Assembly: GCF_027596085.1 (NCBI RefSeq)
Contig: NC_072471.1
Coordinates: forward strand, 12,273,810-12,337,809
Direction of reading: 5' to 3'
Origin: Anoplopoma fimbria
Lineage: Eukaryota > Chordata > Actinopteri > Perciformes > Anoplopomatidae
Length of the DNA stretch: 64,000 bases
Position 1 is the stretch's first letter. Every line of letters begins with the position of its first letter. The translations under genes and the position numbers were made by a program. Of the stretch, positions 47,241 through 59,915 are shown one piece after another. The notes under the pieces were generated by a model. It worked only from the letters and a program-made list of their open reading frames with translations. It ran no database searches and was not told the DNA's origin.

Positions 47241-48006
47241 AGGAAATGGTTCAACATTTTGGGAATTATGCCTTTTCACCTTCTCACCAAGTCTCAAAGG
47301 TGCAGTTTGATACTAATCTCATGATAGTCTGTGAAGTTCAGTATGGAGCTCGATCTAGGAGGTGATTAGCCTATCGAAGCCTGTCAAAAGTTAAAATACG
47401 CATCTGTCAGCACCTCTAACGCTTCTACTAACACGTTTTATTTTGTTTGTGTCATATGTACTCAAAAAAACAAACGACAATTGATAATGACGGTGACAAA
47501 TTTCGGTTTGGGATGGGGGTTACATGCTGAAACAATGTATGTACAAATAAAGCTCACTAAATAAAATATACTAATAACTCAAGAGTTGATAGGCATTTTC
47601 TAACTTTGCAGAGAGCAAGACTAACTTCCTCTGCTTACATTTTATTAGCTTACCGGTTTCAATCTATAGCCACCGACGATTAGCTTAGTTTAGCACATAG
47701 ACGGGAAACCAGGGGAAATGGGGCTAGCTTGTCCTTGTCCAGCGAAGACTCCAGGGAATCCCTGCGACCTTTTACGTTTTTTTGCAAACAAGATGTCACA
47801 TGTTAATTAATATGTTTTTAGAAGTGCAGGTAGGATGATTTTACTCAGTAGTGACGGAGCCATCTAGCTGTTTCCCTCGCATGTCTGTATTAATGCAGAA
47901 GCTAAGCTTATTGCCTCCTGGCTCCAGATCTGTACTTAAAACGCAGACATTTAAATGGCATCGATCTCCTTAAAGACAGTACTGTAAAATAGGAGTATTT
48001 CCCTGA
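47241..48006. mobile_element. diverged foldback-type teleost repeat, copy 1
   Basis: The left end (GGAAATGGTTCAACATTTTG, GGAGCTCGATCTAGGAGGTG, ATTAGCC) and the right end (TAAGCTTATTGCCTCCTGGC, TCCAGATCTGTACTTAAAAC, GCATCGATCTCC, AGTATTTCCC) are the same sequence in opposite orientation, heavily diverged. The middle has a second TTAGCTTAGTTTAGCACATA-AGACGGGAAACCAGGGG-like block, known from fish repeats with the pattern gcttagcataaagactggaaacaggggg. Long inverted ends without a coding region suggest a non-autonomous DNA transposon. Exact termini and target duplications are not seen. Confidence 0.6.
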
Positions 48007-49035
48007 CAGTTACCATTACTTTAACTTGGCAGTAATGTTATTTGCTATTCACATGACACTTGTGGTGGGAAATAAAACATAAAGTAAATATGTGTAAATA
48101 TAAATATTTCACTTGACAGTACAAAGACCCTCAAACAACGTATCAAAGTTGTGTGTACAGTTTTACCCAACACAACAGCGGCCTAGGGGAAATATCCTGT
48201 TCAGAAGACCTTCCATCTTCTTTGACATTTATACTGACTTCTGCCTGTTACAGTCAGTTTGCTGCTCTGTGCTAACCGTAACATATATCGTGGATTTTCC
48301 ATTTGTCTCCTTGGCCACCACCTTTCACGGCAATCACAGTGTGCTATCTTACCCAGAAGAACAATGAAGGATGGATGTGACTGTTGAAGGACTCATGTTT
48401 GTCTTTGTGCTAGAATCCCTGTCAGGCCTTTGATATTCCTTATGTCTACCAATCAGAATGGATTACTTCATTTGACTGAATATTGTTATGACTGAGCAAC
48501 AGAGAACTACAAACACATGGCTCTGCTAGTCCCTGACTGAACAGGCTATTACCATCTGTCTTTGTGAAGTGACTGGCCTTATTCAGATAGGCCTTGGATG
48601 AGTGTGCATTGTGTTGTGGGAGGGACAGAGGCAGCTTTTGAATGAAGCCTTGATCATCACAAATGCATATCAACAGACATTTGTGTCGGAGGCGCTGCTT
48701 TGTATGCAGGATACTACTTCACTGGTAATCAGGAAGAACAAACTTAACCAAGCTTTTAATTGTTGTTTGTGTAACTGTCTGATCCATTTTAAATCACACT
48801 GCGGGATCTGCACAACATAAAGGCATATAAGTGGCATAATAAGGGATTCACAGTATATCCTCTCCAAATGGAGTTGGAGATGTATGTAAGAATAGAGTGA
48901 ACAAAGCAATTAAGACATAATCATTATAAACTCTCTGCAAATTTGTGGTGGTGAGCCGGCAAGTTTTTACAAAGCAAATCCGAGGCCCGGATATATTTTT
49001 CCTCTAAAAACACCACCTTTTGAGAGCCTTTTTGG
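48007..49035. other. non-coding stretch, nothing recognised
   Basis: Frames of 72-84 codons on both strands without recognisable content. Confidence 0.55.
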
Positions 49036-49300
49036 TGTTTTTGGACAACTGTGGCTTTAAACATTTATATACATCACCTTATAAAGTTAACATGGCAAAC
49101 ATCTGGCAAAAAACAGCATTCATTTGGAGTTGTGTTTCTGGCCATCTGGTGAAATGAATTCTCCTTTTGGCTCTGTTTTGTTCTCCACCAACTCCTGAGG
49201 GAATTATCTTTTGTTCACCAGCTAGTCCCTATTTTGTATCTGTCTGCTGCTCAGTGCTCAGCAGGAAGCCTATGCTGGGTTTATCAGAGTATTCTTACTG
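49036..49300 (+). repeat. teleost repeat (CTCCTGAGGGAAATATCTGGCT type), third copy
   Basis: Shows TTTGGAGTTGTGTTTCTGGC, CATCTGGTGAAATGAATTC, CTCCACCAACTCCTGAGGGA, TCACCAGCTAGTCCCTATTT and GCAGGAAGCCTATGCTGGGT. The middle blocks are shared with the copies at 11.7 and 22.6 kb. Confidence 0.65.
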
Positions 49301-52300
49301 CGATCATAAAGAAGCTATAAGATTTGTTATGAACCAAAACTAGTTCCGGTCTGGCCCCTCAAACTAGCAGTAAAGCTCTGTGCAGTTGAGGGGAGCTGCA
49401 TATTCAAGTAATAGTTCTCTAAAGGTTCATCTCTTCTGGTGACCCCTTTCAATTTGACACATTGTTATTGTAGCTGCTTTAAAAAAGACATGTTCATTTG
49501 AACCATATTGGATTTAATGTCATCCATTGTCTTTACTGCACTGTACTTCAAAATTCTGCTTAAGCACTACTCCGCCGCACAAATGAAAAATACATTTGAC
49601 CGCTGGTTTCATTACTGAATTCTGTCTGTCGCAAAGCTAGACCTCTACTCCAAACCATCTGACAGCCACAGAGGAAACCCCATGTAAGCTCTACAGGACA
49701 TGACTTAAAGCCTAAGTTGACAATTATGGTCCAGAATTCCTCCAAGGCATCTGAGTGACAGATCAGCGACTCACTTTATCGCAGTTAAAGGACACATCCC
49801 CCATTACGTGTAAAAGAGTCTGTACTTTTTCCCTCAAGTGCTGCAGTTGAATTCCTTTTTGCTGACTAAGTTGAAGTAAAATCTTGTATAATTCAAATAA
49901 AGGGAGGCTTTTGTCTCACTTAAGCAAATTTAGATTTTAACATGTCATTTCCCAACCGCTTTTTCTGACAGTGCAAGTTTATCACCATTTTTCAGTAAAA
50001 TATTTGGTTGGAAAGAGCCAATTGAAAACTGTATTTGGCAGTTGGTTCACGTACAGCCCCTTGCCTCTGTGGTTTAATACAGTATTCTACTTCATGTTCA
50101 CCCTTTTTGGCTTTTGCAGGTCCTTTGAGATGGGATGAAAAATGCAATGTACACTTGGTTAATAGACAAGTGTCTTTTATTTAAGAGCAGATTCCACTTT
50201 GTGATCTGTGGATCAATGTGCCCTGCTCCAAACTAGACTACGGGGATCATATTAGTAGAAATTGGACACAAAGCAGTACCAGATTACATACACTTGCACA
50301 CATTCACATAGATTACGCAAAAAAACACACACAAATGCACATTCCTAAAGACCAGATCCTGCTGAGAGACCCCCAGAAGAGGCACCACACTGAGACAGAA
50401 GGCTGGCAGCCTTTTTTTTCCAGAAAGACCCCCCCCAGCAGACTCCAAAACCCTCTCTCCAGCTCTTGTACATGAAATATGGAACAAAGATGAATTATAC
50501 ACAACACCTGCTCATTTGATATGCCAAATATACGCGCCTTATGCAGCAGCACACCTGTTCCCCAATGTGACAAGGCGGTGACGCCTCATTTATGCTCCCA
50601 CAGTGAATCATTCTCCCTGAATGTATTATTGATACATTTAATCTTTCATGTCGCTCAATGTTTGACCTCTCACTGCAGGATTCACAGACAGGCTGTATCA
50701 TAGAATGTACTCTTTGATTTGTCAGTGTTTAATTGCTTCGACAGAAATTAATGTGTTTCAAGAGGGAAGGGTATTGATTCAAGGTTGAGCGAGCAGTAAT
50801 TTTGTGCTATAATTATACTTACAAGACTGGACTAATGGTCCAAGAGCAGTGAGTGGATTTGATGTTTAAGACATAGCAGGAGAGAATGGCATATTCAGAT
50901 AGTTCACATTGAACGCATTAAACTGTATAATGGAAGAGTTTCTATTCCAGAATTACGGCGTTGTTTTTTCAGACTCTCATCACACATACTGTAGATGTTT
51001 GAAAGAACTTTCTTTTGGATTTCATCTTTTTTGCTACTGATACATAATAAAAAAGAACAGAGTCCATTAAATCCCAGATATTGGCTAAAACCTTTTCTGT
51101 CACACACTGTCAGCCATTGTATGAAGAATTGTGTGTGTCGATAACTTTTAAAGCTGATAGGAAGCCTTTAAAATACCACCTGCTGACAGGTATATTTAAC
51201 CAACACTCCCTCTCTGTACACTGTAGCTGCATCTGTGCTGTGAAGCCATGCTGTTTCCCTCTCTTCTCCCGTCCTCTCCCATATCCACATGGCCTCGGTA
51301 ATATATGCCCACCGTCTGCCTCTGCCTCCTCACATTCATGATAACAGTCATTATCACCCTCGCAAGGAGGCATGACACCCCTCCCAAGATGGAGACTGCC
51401 AAGGCACACAATTGAAAGGTCACACAGGAGGGGCGATGGAGGGGGGTAGAGAGGACGAGGAAGTGCAATGCTGAATCACAGAGCTGGTGCCCAAAAGCAG
51501 ACTCGCGAGGTCGAAACAGTCTTTATAGATCAAAAAGCATGATTGCAGTTGCAAATGAGGAAGTAGCCAGACCGGGAAATGAATCCAGAGGGATAAAGGT
51601 GGCAGATGGTCATTAAAACATCTGTCCTCTATATATACCGAGGGTGATTTCACACGAGGAGCAGCTGGTTCGGCACATGATGTGAGGCAAGAAATTGAAT
51701 AGTGACTGCTAGTGGACAGGTGAGGAACGGCAGGAGAGTATAGCAAGCAAAAGTGTAGAATGTAGTCAAACACATTGGTTATGAACAAACTAAACACCAT
51801 ATGGATTTTGACACATTTGCCAAATTGCATACAAATAGGCTTAAACACATTGAGGTGTTGATAGGTTGATATTCAAAGCACTCAAAGGCTCAATGCAATG
51901 TTATTTTATATATTTTGTTGGTAGCTTAACTTGGTATTGGCTAGATACAAATCTGAATATAGATGCAAATAAAGATATTGACAGTAGCCTTATGTTTACA
52001 CTTACCATTGATGAATACACTGTTGCATTGTCACAAAGAGTGTAGCCAGGAAATACAAAGTGCATATTGGACACAAAAACTTCTTACTACAGTGTAAATA
52101 GCTGATAGATGAGCTTGGTCACCCGGGGCAACTGGCATTAGCCACACATCTGATATTGAACTATGAGAACAAAGAACCTCCGTTTGAGGGTTGATTGAAT
52201 TTGAGTAGCTGTAGAGATGAAATCACATGATCATCAAATACAATTTATGACCATCAAGCGCATCGATTTATGAGAGGCACTAAACGGGAGTCGCGTGAGT

Positions 52301-52785
52301 GGGCGTCTGCTGCTCTGCATACAATTTCACACTGTGGTTGTGGAAGTATTGACATAAAGGAGGCATAATGCTCTTGCAGTGAAATTAATTAATTTCCAAC
52401 ATTTAAATGGAGAAACGAACAATTTCTGTTGCTAACTGCTCCATCGGCGGGGTCTTCGGTTTACAGCGCTCCCTAAATGGCCCCCGGATTGTTCGAAGTG
52501 TCAGCATTGACTAGTCAATAGGATACATGTTAAACTAGCCTAAATAGAAGAAAATGTTGAAAGCACACAAAGTGACATAGTTTTACAAAGTGACAGACGT
52601 GCATTACAGTTCAGATTGAATAAAGCGGGGACAAAAAAAACCAAAAAAAACATTCAATCCATTTACGCTTGTACAGATCTGCTTCCACTTTGCTAAATGC
52701 AATTAGGCCCATCCACTCTGTCCAAGTGACACCCCCGAATGCCTTTTAAGAAGTCAGCACAAATAAATCTCTGGGCTAACAGACA
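49301..52785. other. non-coding stretch, nothing recognised
   Basis: The 142-codon minus-strand frame at 51420-51848 and the overlapping 99- and 90-codon frames at 51.1-51.5 kb lie on the same strand in different phases, with no domain signature. Considered chance. Confidence 0.5.
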
Positions 52786-52820
52786 AGAGAGGAGGAGGAG
52801 AGGAGGAGGAGGAGGAGGGG
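52786..52820. repeat. (GAG)n-like purine repeat
   Basis: An imperfect GAG/AGG trinucleotide run of about 35 bp on the plus strand, leading into a purine-rich region. Confidence 0.85.
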
Positions 52821-53037
52821 TAAGGTATAGACAGAGGAGGGCTCTCTTCTCCTGCTGCACTTGTGTGCATGAGAGATAGGCCGCATGAAAGAAGGGCCGT
52901 GCACACGATTCTCTCGGAGGGAATCGGTATTGTTTACCATCGCAACAGGGAAGCAGGGAGAGTGGGAACCGGAGGGAGAGAAGTGTTCATAAATCACACT
53001 TCTACCATCTTCATCCCCCCCCTTTGTTTGTATCAGG

Positions 53038-53071
<34 letters not shown>

Positions 53072-53235
53072 TTGAGATGAGAGAAGAAGGCATGGTGGAT
53101 GTGGAAGAGTGAGGAGCCCCACTGAGATGTGTTGCGGTGTTATCTTTCTCGCGTGAAGCTCTTCGTGAGATCAAACGCAACGGCCGTGCCTCGGAGTGGA
53201 AGGCAAACGTTTCTTACTTTCTACCACTCCAATTT
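52821..53235 (+). promoter_or_regulatory. CpG-richer, promoter- or 5'-UTR-like patch (speculative)
   Basis: CpGs are unusually dense for this window (for example CTTTCTCGCGTGAAGC and CGCAACGGCCGTGCCTCGG). The patch has C runs and a (CT)n tract. After it, at 53075, comes ATGAGAGAAGAAGGCATGGT, an 11-codon frame ending in TGA. No TATA box or recognisable first exon was found. It could be a CpG-rich promoter, a conserved element or an exon of a gene outside the window. Confidence 0.2.
53047..53070. repeat. (CT)n microsatellite, 24 bp
   Basis: About 12 perfect CT units following a run of nine C. Confidence 0.95.
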
Positions 53236-55574
53236 GTCTCTGCATGTATTTTCCTTTGTGTGTGTGTGTGTGTGGTGGTGGAACAAACATCTTTGTTCCA
53301 GATGCTACCGGCCACTCCTTACACTGTGCTCTCGCTTGAAACGTTTTCCCTGTCTCCGAGTGCCTTGGCTTCGATGACCAGGCTGTATCAAACTCACAGT
53401 CGTGATGTTTTTCGAGGCTTCATGGCAGGGATGTTTACTCACTCCAACACTACCTCCAGCACTGCATCATGCACATCAAACCAGTGATCGTGTGTGTGTG
53501 TGTGCCTGTAGATCAGTGTGTGGCTGGAAGTCCTCTGTGTGAAACCGTAGAGCAAGTTTTGAAAAAATGTTAGACTCACTCTTGAGCGACTACCACCCTT
53601 CATCCGTGTCAACACCACACTTTCGATTTGATTCTGTCTGTAGCTGTCTGTCATGGTAGTGGGCCCAGCACTGTGAGGCTGTTAAAAAAAAAATACCGGG
53701 ACTCTAGAGAGGAAGTTATAGCTGCTGGTAGCCTGTCTGTGTGACACCTGTTACATCGATGCTGTGATCCAGATCAGATGGTGGATCCCAGCTCCAGCTG
53801 GAGTCACGACGACAATCTCTGAATTTGGTTGAAGTCACAAGGAAATGACAGTTTGAAGGTGTCTTGCCTCTATAATTGGACATATTTGGAGATAAAACAG
53901 GATGTTTTGGCAGAGCGTAGCCATCACACTGTGCCAGCACAGGAAGAAAGTCTAGCAATTATGCCATGGGTGTATGTATTTCTTAATCCTGTCAGAATTA
54001 ACAAGGATGGGGGCAAAACTCTGCTAAGCTTTCCTGCGCCCTTGCAAAATATTGCTCAGGGAAAGATATCTCAGTGGTTATTTTAATGCCATGAGATCTC
54101 TCTTTATGATGCAAAATTAATCGTGTATGCATTAAGGACTATCTATCGAATCTAAATGATAGCATAAGCGATATCATTCAGCAGATTAGATAATTGTATG
54201 CGAGTTTGGTCACATTGATTTTTTTTAATACTATGAACGTGCTTATAAATCATGTGATTTTTGTGTACTTTATATCTATTGGAGAAGTTTTATTAGGAAG
54301 TGGGCCCAATATTTCTCACAAAATCTCTACTGTTTACCCATAGACGGCAGAAGCAGACCAGGGCGGGCGCCCCCTGGGTTACTTTCTGCATCTGATATCA
54401 TATTTTTAACACTAAAAGCCTTAATTGTATCTACATTTTTTCTCAAAACTTGAAGCTAAAAAGGGAGTCCTAGAGTGGGGGGCCACACTGGCACATTGTA
54501 GGCCAACTGTTACCTTTTTATCTCTAACCCTTGCCCAGTTTTTAGCAGTGAACATCCATAAATGCACAGATTAACCCTTTTTTCCATATGTCCAAATTAT
54601 GAATGCAGGTTTAATGTGATGGATTGTGGGTAAAAAAAATCCACCTCCATTTACTAATCTGCAAAATCCATTTGTGTTTTTATACAAGCATGTGTGTCGG
54701 CAAAAAAACCTTACACATATATGATGTCCAAATGTCTGTGTACATGCTGCACATGCATACTCGGATATCTGTGTGAATCATGTGTGTTCAGCTATCTGCC
54801 AGATGCAAGCTGACGTGTCTCACATGCCTGACCCCGAGTGGTATCCTGCACCCGCTGCCAGGCTCATAAACTTAATGGACTCCGTGGCTAACCCAGGATG
54901 AGTTCATCAGGTGGCTTCATTTCACACTGGCATTTAAATCCCTCATATTTATGCAAATTGGAAAAGCAGGCGAGGCCCAAGGCCAAGTTGCAACAGTGAG
55001 AAAGCATTAAACAGATTGACTAGTCACTTATATGTATTGTATTTACATAAATTACTATTATCACTTAAAAAACAAACAATATTATTAGAAAATATATTTG
55101 AGACTCAGGAATATGACAAGCACTTTTGACCCTGTCAAGAGCCGCATTCCTAATGTGACAGTAATGTGTTACATCAGTCTGGCAGCCTGTTATCTGTTAT
55201 TTTCCACTCGTATCAAGCTTTTGCATTTCGGATCATGTCGTCACAAAGGTGCCGAAACAGCAGAGTGCATGCCTAACATCTCTCATTTTTAAATATATTC
55301 CTGTGCACTCATCTGTGTTTCTCAAGTTGTGTTCTTCCTCACACTGAGTTCCTCTTTGTGTGGATGCTGTCTGAGCGCAGGGTTATGTTTCTCCTTTGCA
55401 TCTTTTTCCGTCTTTTTCAAAAGGCATGCCTGTCCAATGACGTCACATATGATTCATGGCATAAGATTCACATGAATTTATGCTTTTGCCTTTGTTTATC
55501 CTCTATTTATATCACGTTCTTTACCTCATTTTTCAAACACTTTTCAAACACAGATAATATCATCTGCCTTAACA
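53236..55574. other. non-coding stretch, nothing recognised
   Basis: Short GT runs at about 53259-53273 and 53490-53504. A 116-codon frame at 53137-53487 continues out of the CpG-rich patch but reads through GT repeats and has no domain signature. The block at 54880-55000 (CAGGATGAGTTCATCAGGTG and following) has the composition of a conserved element, untested. Confidence 0.45.
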
Positions 55575-55576
55575 CA

Positions 55577-55612
<36 letters not shown>
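55575..55612. repeat. (AT)n microsatellite, about 38 bp
   Basis: An almost pure AT run with one early interruption (TATTAT). Confidence 0.95.
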
Positions 55613-55615
<3 letters not shown>

Positions 55616-56006
55616 AGTTGTACTGAAACATGAAACAGAGAAAATGTATATTTTTTTTCATGTGAAGATCATTATCAGTATCTATTCACCAATGAACAAT
55701 TATCAACTAGTGTGTACACACTACTCTGAAAAACTCAGATCTGTGTCACATGAGAGAAAATCCTAATCCTCTGAAAAACTCAGTATAAAAACTAAAAACT
55801 GTAAATCTAAATAAATGCAAATGAGCTTTCGTGACTTAAAAACTGCTGCGCATCATCCAATTACAGTACCCTACTCTAATTTAAATAACGGTGTTTGTTT
55901 TTGAATACAGTCCAGCATTGAGCTTATCAGAGGGATACTGGTGATGGAGGGTTAGCAAATCTGCAGCTGACTAAAGGGCACAGAAGAAGAGACAGATGTT
56001 GCACCC

Positions 56007-56055
56007 GCCGCTGCTGATGCTGCTGCTTCTGCTGCTTCTGCTGCTGCTTCTGCTC
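56007..56055. repeat. (CTGCTT)n-type trinucleotide repeat
   Basis: An imperfect CTG/CTT array of about 45 bp, read as poly-Gln with Lys on the minus strand. The flanking minus-strand 72-codon frame that carries the Gln run ends in a CA-repeat reading, so coding is unlikely. Confidence 0.85.
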
Positions 56056-56098
56056 ACAGACACTACAGCTGTTGAGACTGCTCTGCCAGGATGAGCAT

Positions 56099-56099
56099 A

Positions 56100-56147
<48 letters not shown>
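56099..56147. repeat. (AC)n microsatellite, 49 bp
   Basis: About 24 AC units. It is the only sizeable dinucleotide array of this type in the opposite orientation to the four long GT arrays. Confidence 0.99.
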
Positions 56148-56152
<5 letters not shown>

Positions 56153-59100
56153 CTTATAGCCTGCTATACTGATTGATGCTCTTGCACCAGCCATTCTTTT
56201 CAGCTTGTTTTTCAGCTTTTTATCCCCCCCGATTCTGTTGATTCTCCTGCTTCCCACTACATGTTTTAACCATTCTCTGGGCTGTCAATTAACGTTAGAG
56301 GTAGCCCCCCCACACACACACACTCACTAGTGTAAAGTTAAACCAAATAAATACAAAAAAAAATCGTATCTATATCCGTCTTTCTCTGTAATGTCTCTCT
56401 CCTCCCCTTCCTTGCAATTCCTTCTCTTATCTTGAACTTCATCATCCAACGGCTTCATTCCTCTGCAGGATGGATCCTCTCTGCCTGCTGCTCGCTGCAA
56501 AATAAATTGCTCCACAAAAGCCCAAGCAGCTCATGAAAAACCCACCTCTGCCCAGCTCAATCAATAGCAAAGCCTCTAATTAAACGCTCCTTCAGTTTCA
56601 TATGCTCACACACTTCAACCAGTCATTTTCTGTACATTTCATGCGCTCTTCAGTGGGTCAAAATTAGATTTTGGTTTTTCCCCCTTTATCCACACATCTC
56701 TCTGCTGTGACACAGGAGGTGACCCTCCATAAATGTCAGGCTGCCACTGTGGGTTTTCTAAAGCCGATCACAGATTTAGAGCTTGCAATTATGTCAAAGT
56801 GCCCGCAAAAAAATTGATGAAATGTCACGTCTCGAGGGACCCTAAACCTTACCTTCACCCATCATTTACATAAATTAATATCACTCAGTATATTTTTTAT
56901 TAGATCCATATTGCTGCGGACACATTTCATAGATCTTTCACACAAGACTGAAGCCCTTGTAAAACCACCAACACTAAGCGAGGGATGTTTATCCCCACAT
57001 GTCACGGTTTTTCATCCTTTTTACAGTGACATCGCCACAAACCAGTTTGCAGGCCGTATCAGTCCATCAGGCTTGTTGCCATAAATCTTCCACTGTGCCA
57101 CGGAAGTAATTGGCAGCTTGCTGTGTATCGTCAAAAGAAATTGGTTGGAAAATGAATGGGATGAATATCAGAAAGGTCAAAACAGGAGCTGGGTTTCAAA
57201 CTGTCAGATTGCCCCGGTGCAGTGACAGAGGCGGCACAGAAAACATAGAGAGCATCGTGATAAATTGCATTACTGAGTAGTTTGGCAATTTTGACAGAAA
57301 TGAAGCAGGACAGCCCAGTGATGATGGAGAAGATTATGTCATAGGATCGGTGCAAGAAATCAGCATATATAAATCTCCATTAGCTGACATGCTGGGTATC
57401 CCTTCTTTATGTAACATCATGTAGTAGAATTGCTTTTATAATAGTATGGGGTAACATTTAAGATTATCAACTTAATCGTGTTCACCTTCAATACCTTCAA
57501 AATGCGTATTAGAATAATCTCCAACAGCGTTACCCATTGTTCCACCTTTTGTAATTCCGCTGTGTTAGTGGTTCTACATCTTTGGCCTTTGCAGAGCGGC
57601 TTAAACCTGATGAATGTTGGAGTGACTCCTTCGGCCTCAGCTGATTAATACGTGTTTAATCAGGGTTTAGTCGGTAACAGCTGTGGACATCCTGCTCCTC
57701 ATTTATTTAGCATGAACACGTCAGTCACTTTCCTCCTTGCTTTTTCACCTCGTTTTATGGCCCCTCTCTCTCTTTCTCATCCTCTTTCTTTGCACTCTGT
57801 CTAAATCCAAGCTATCTCCCTTATTTTATACCGTTAGCTGAATGTCCTTCTTTCTAGCAACACCCTGTCTTATAGTCATACGTGTGCAAAGTATTGTCCA
57901 TGCAAATATCTTGCCAAGAATAAGACAAGAAGATTGGTACCACGCTCATGTTTTAACACAAAATCAATCTTCTCATTTAACTCTTAAATGAGAAGCAAAA
58001 AGAGTGTATATCCCAAATATCAAGCTTTTCCTTGAGCTTTAAAACAAACCAGTAGTCTCTGCATGCTCAAATTGATTGTGAAGTCATTTAATCTGTGAAT
58101 TATCATTATTTTATCAATGAAAGAAAAGCTGCTTTTCATGCAAAACCCGGCCTCATTTGCAAAGTATTTGGGACATCTTCAGTAGCAATTATTTGATTAT
58201 TTAAACTCGATTTTCACAAATCACAAAAGCTCCTCTGTAACTGCCTCTCTTTTTATCTACAGCTACTGGCAGTGAAAAATATGGAATAATGTCTTTTACC
58301 TTGATTCACCTCATCAGTAGTGAGTAAAAACGGTACATGTCCCTAATCTTTAAAACATTGGCTCTGTTACAGTCACATCTGTGCCTCTACAGCCAGTACT
58401 TAACTAATGGCCATTAAACAGCTATGGTGTAGTTAAGTAACATACTCAAAGGTACTTTTACGGTACTTCCTGTGAAAGGAGTAGAGACACTTTTACAGTT
58501 TTCACTTTGACTTCTACCATAATGTGCTGTGACTCCCAAGCAAGTCAGATGTCATCTAAAGCTGCATGCAGCAAGATTTTCTGTCATCCAACTGCCGATT
58601 ACTCACGTTGCCAAAAGGCCTTTCTCAAATCGAAAGGCATCAAAGGTTCAAACCACCAAAGCTCTCCTCAGCTAGTTTCTCTAGCCCTAGTCTCTCTTCT
58701 CATCCTCCGTGTTAAATCACACCATCTGCATTGAAAGCACACCACCTGGATCTGGAAGCCACCTTGAAAAAGATTCCTTTAAGTTTCTTTGCCCATAGCA
58801 TTTAAAATACCACCATATAATTTGAAAACGAATGTATTCAGGTTGCAGCCGCATGCAGAAAGAACAAAAAGAGATGGGGGAAAAAATGGATAAAAAGGAA
58901 AACCAAAATGATTTCAGTAAGTCAAATCAGAGTCTGATTGGGATCAGTTAAGTCCCTGGTTGCAGCCTTGCTGTTAGTTGTGTGTGTCTGTTCGTTGTTG
59001 TTTTGTTTCCTCTGGCAATCTGCACTCTGCAAGGACGCAACGAGAGCTAGCTCTGAGAGGTTTTGCCCGAAGATAAATTGGGTAACCTTCTTCTGTCATT

Positions 59101-59189
59101 AGTAATACCTTTTTCCACTGGTGAACAGCAAGACAGAGGTGGCAGAGGGGTGACGGAGGGGAAGAGAGAGCAAGGGGGAGTGTGGGGGG
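56148..59189. other. non-coding stretch with one hairpin
   Basis: A perfect 12-bp inverted repeat, CTTCTCATTTAA at 57969-57980 and its complement at 57984-57995, with a 3-base loop CTC. Otherwise no exon or known repeat was recognised. Confidence 0.55.
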
Positions 59190-59470
59190 GTGGGGATGGG
59201 ACGAGAGCCCGGAGTCAGCGGTAATTAGCCATGAAACAAAAGCCCACACAGCTCAGTTATGGCTCCAGTTTCACATCTTGAGCCATCTCCCCGTGCCTCC
59301 GAGGCTCAGAGCTCGACGAGGGCTGCAGCGGCTGCTGAGAGTACCCGAGAGCGGACCTGCAGCCGCTCCGTCCAGAGTCTGTCTTCAATCCATCACCCCA
59401 CCTCCGCACTTCTGTCTCACTGTGGCCGACTGGCAGAGGACGTGCTCTGTCTGGCTGACTTGTCATGTCT
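59190..59470. promoter_or_regulatory. CpG-rich patch, possible regulatory element or exon (speculative)
   Basis: The highest CpG density I noticed outside the SINE (for example GAGCTCGACGAGGGCTGCAG, CCCGAGAGCGGACCTG and CAGCCGCTCCGTCC). Frames of 128 and 80 codons (+) and 69 codons (-) overlap here in all senses, as GC-rich DNA tends to allow. None resembles a known protein. No splice pair or core promoter could be assigned. Confidence 0.2.
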
Positions 59471-59597
59471 GTCTAGGACACATGATTATAGATCCCACTA
59501 GAGTCATGGGCAGGAGCAATATATCAGGGGAAGAATACCAACACCAACACAACAACATGTTCCTTTAGTTTGCTGTATTTTGCTTTTTTTAACATTC

Positions 59598-59915
59598 ATG
59601 TCTGTGCGTTTAGTATGAAGCTACGTAGGGTGATGATTCGCAACTTGTTGTTTTCAAATTCTTTTTTGTTTATGGATTTAAAAGAGCAAAACAGACATGT
59701 TTTTTTTTTAGAAGTTTAACCTTTAAATATGTTGGAAAGTGCAGGCTTGATCTTTGACAGGAACCAGGCTAGCTAGCTTGCTTCCAGTCTTTCCGCTAAG
59801 GTAAGCTAATCACCTGCTCCTGCTAGTTTCATATTTACTGTGCATAACACAAAATTAGCGTCAATTTTCATATAAATCTCTGCAAGAAAGCATACAAGTG
59901 TTTTTTGAGTAAGAC
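59598..59915. mobile_element. diverged foldback-type teleost repeat, copy 2 (shorter)
   Basis: The left block TTCATGTCTGTGCGTTTAGT-ATGAAGCTA and the right blocks CCAGGCTAGCTAGCTTGC, TTCCAGTCTTTCCGCTAAGG, AAGCTAATCACCTGCTCC and TTCATATTTACTGTGCA are inverted relatives of each other. They correspond to the ends of the element at 47.2-48.0 kb. The centre is unrelated AT-rich DNA, including a T10 run. The outer left end is missing. Confidence 0.55.

Noticed and set aside
51420..51848. 142-codon minus-strand frame
   Set aside because: No family signature. Neighbouring minus-strand frames overlap in other phases.
52776..53180. 134-codon minus-strand frame over the CpG-rich patch
   Set aside because: Its length depends on CT and GAG repeats (Arg-Glu and Leu-Ser runs). 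No conserved motif is seen.
55927..56145. Poly-Gln frame on the minus strand
   Set aside because: The Gln run is a CTG/CTT trinucleotide repeat, and the frame starts inside a CA microsatellite.
58630..58660. Isolated B-box-like GGTTCAAACCA
   Set aside because: No A box at the proper distance and no tRNA-like stem.
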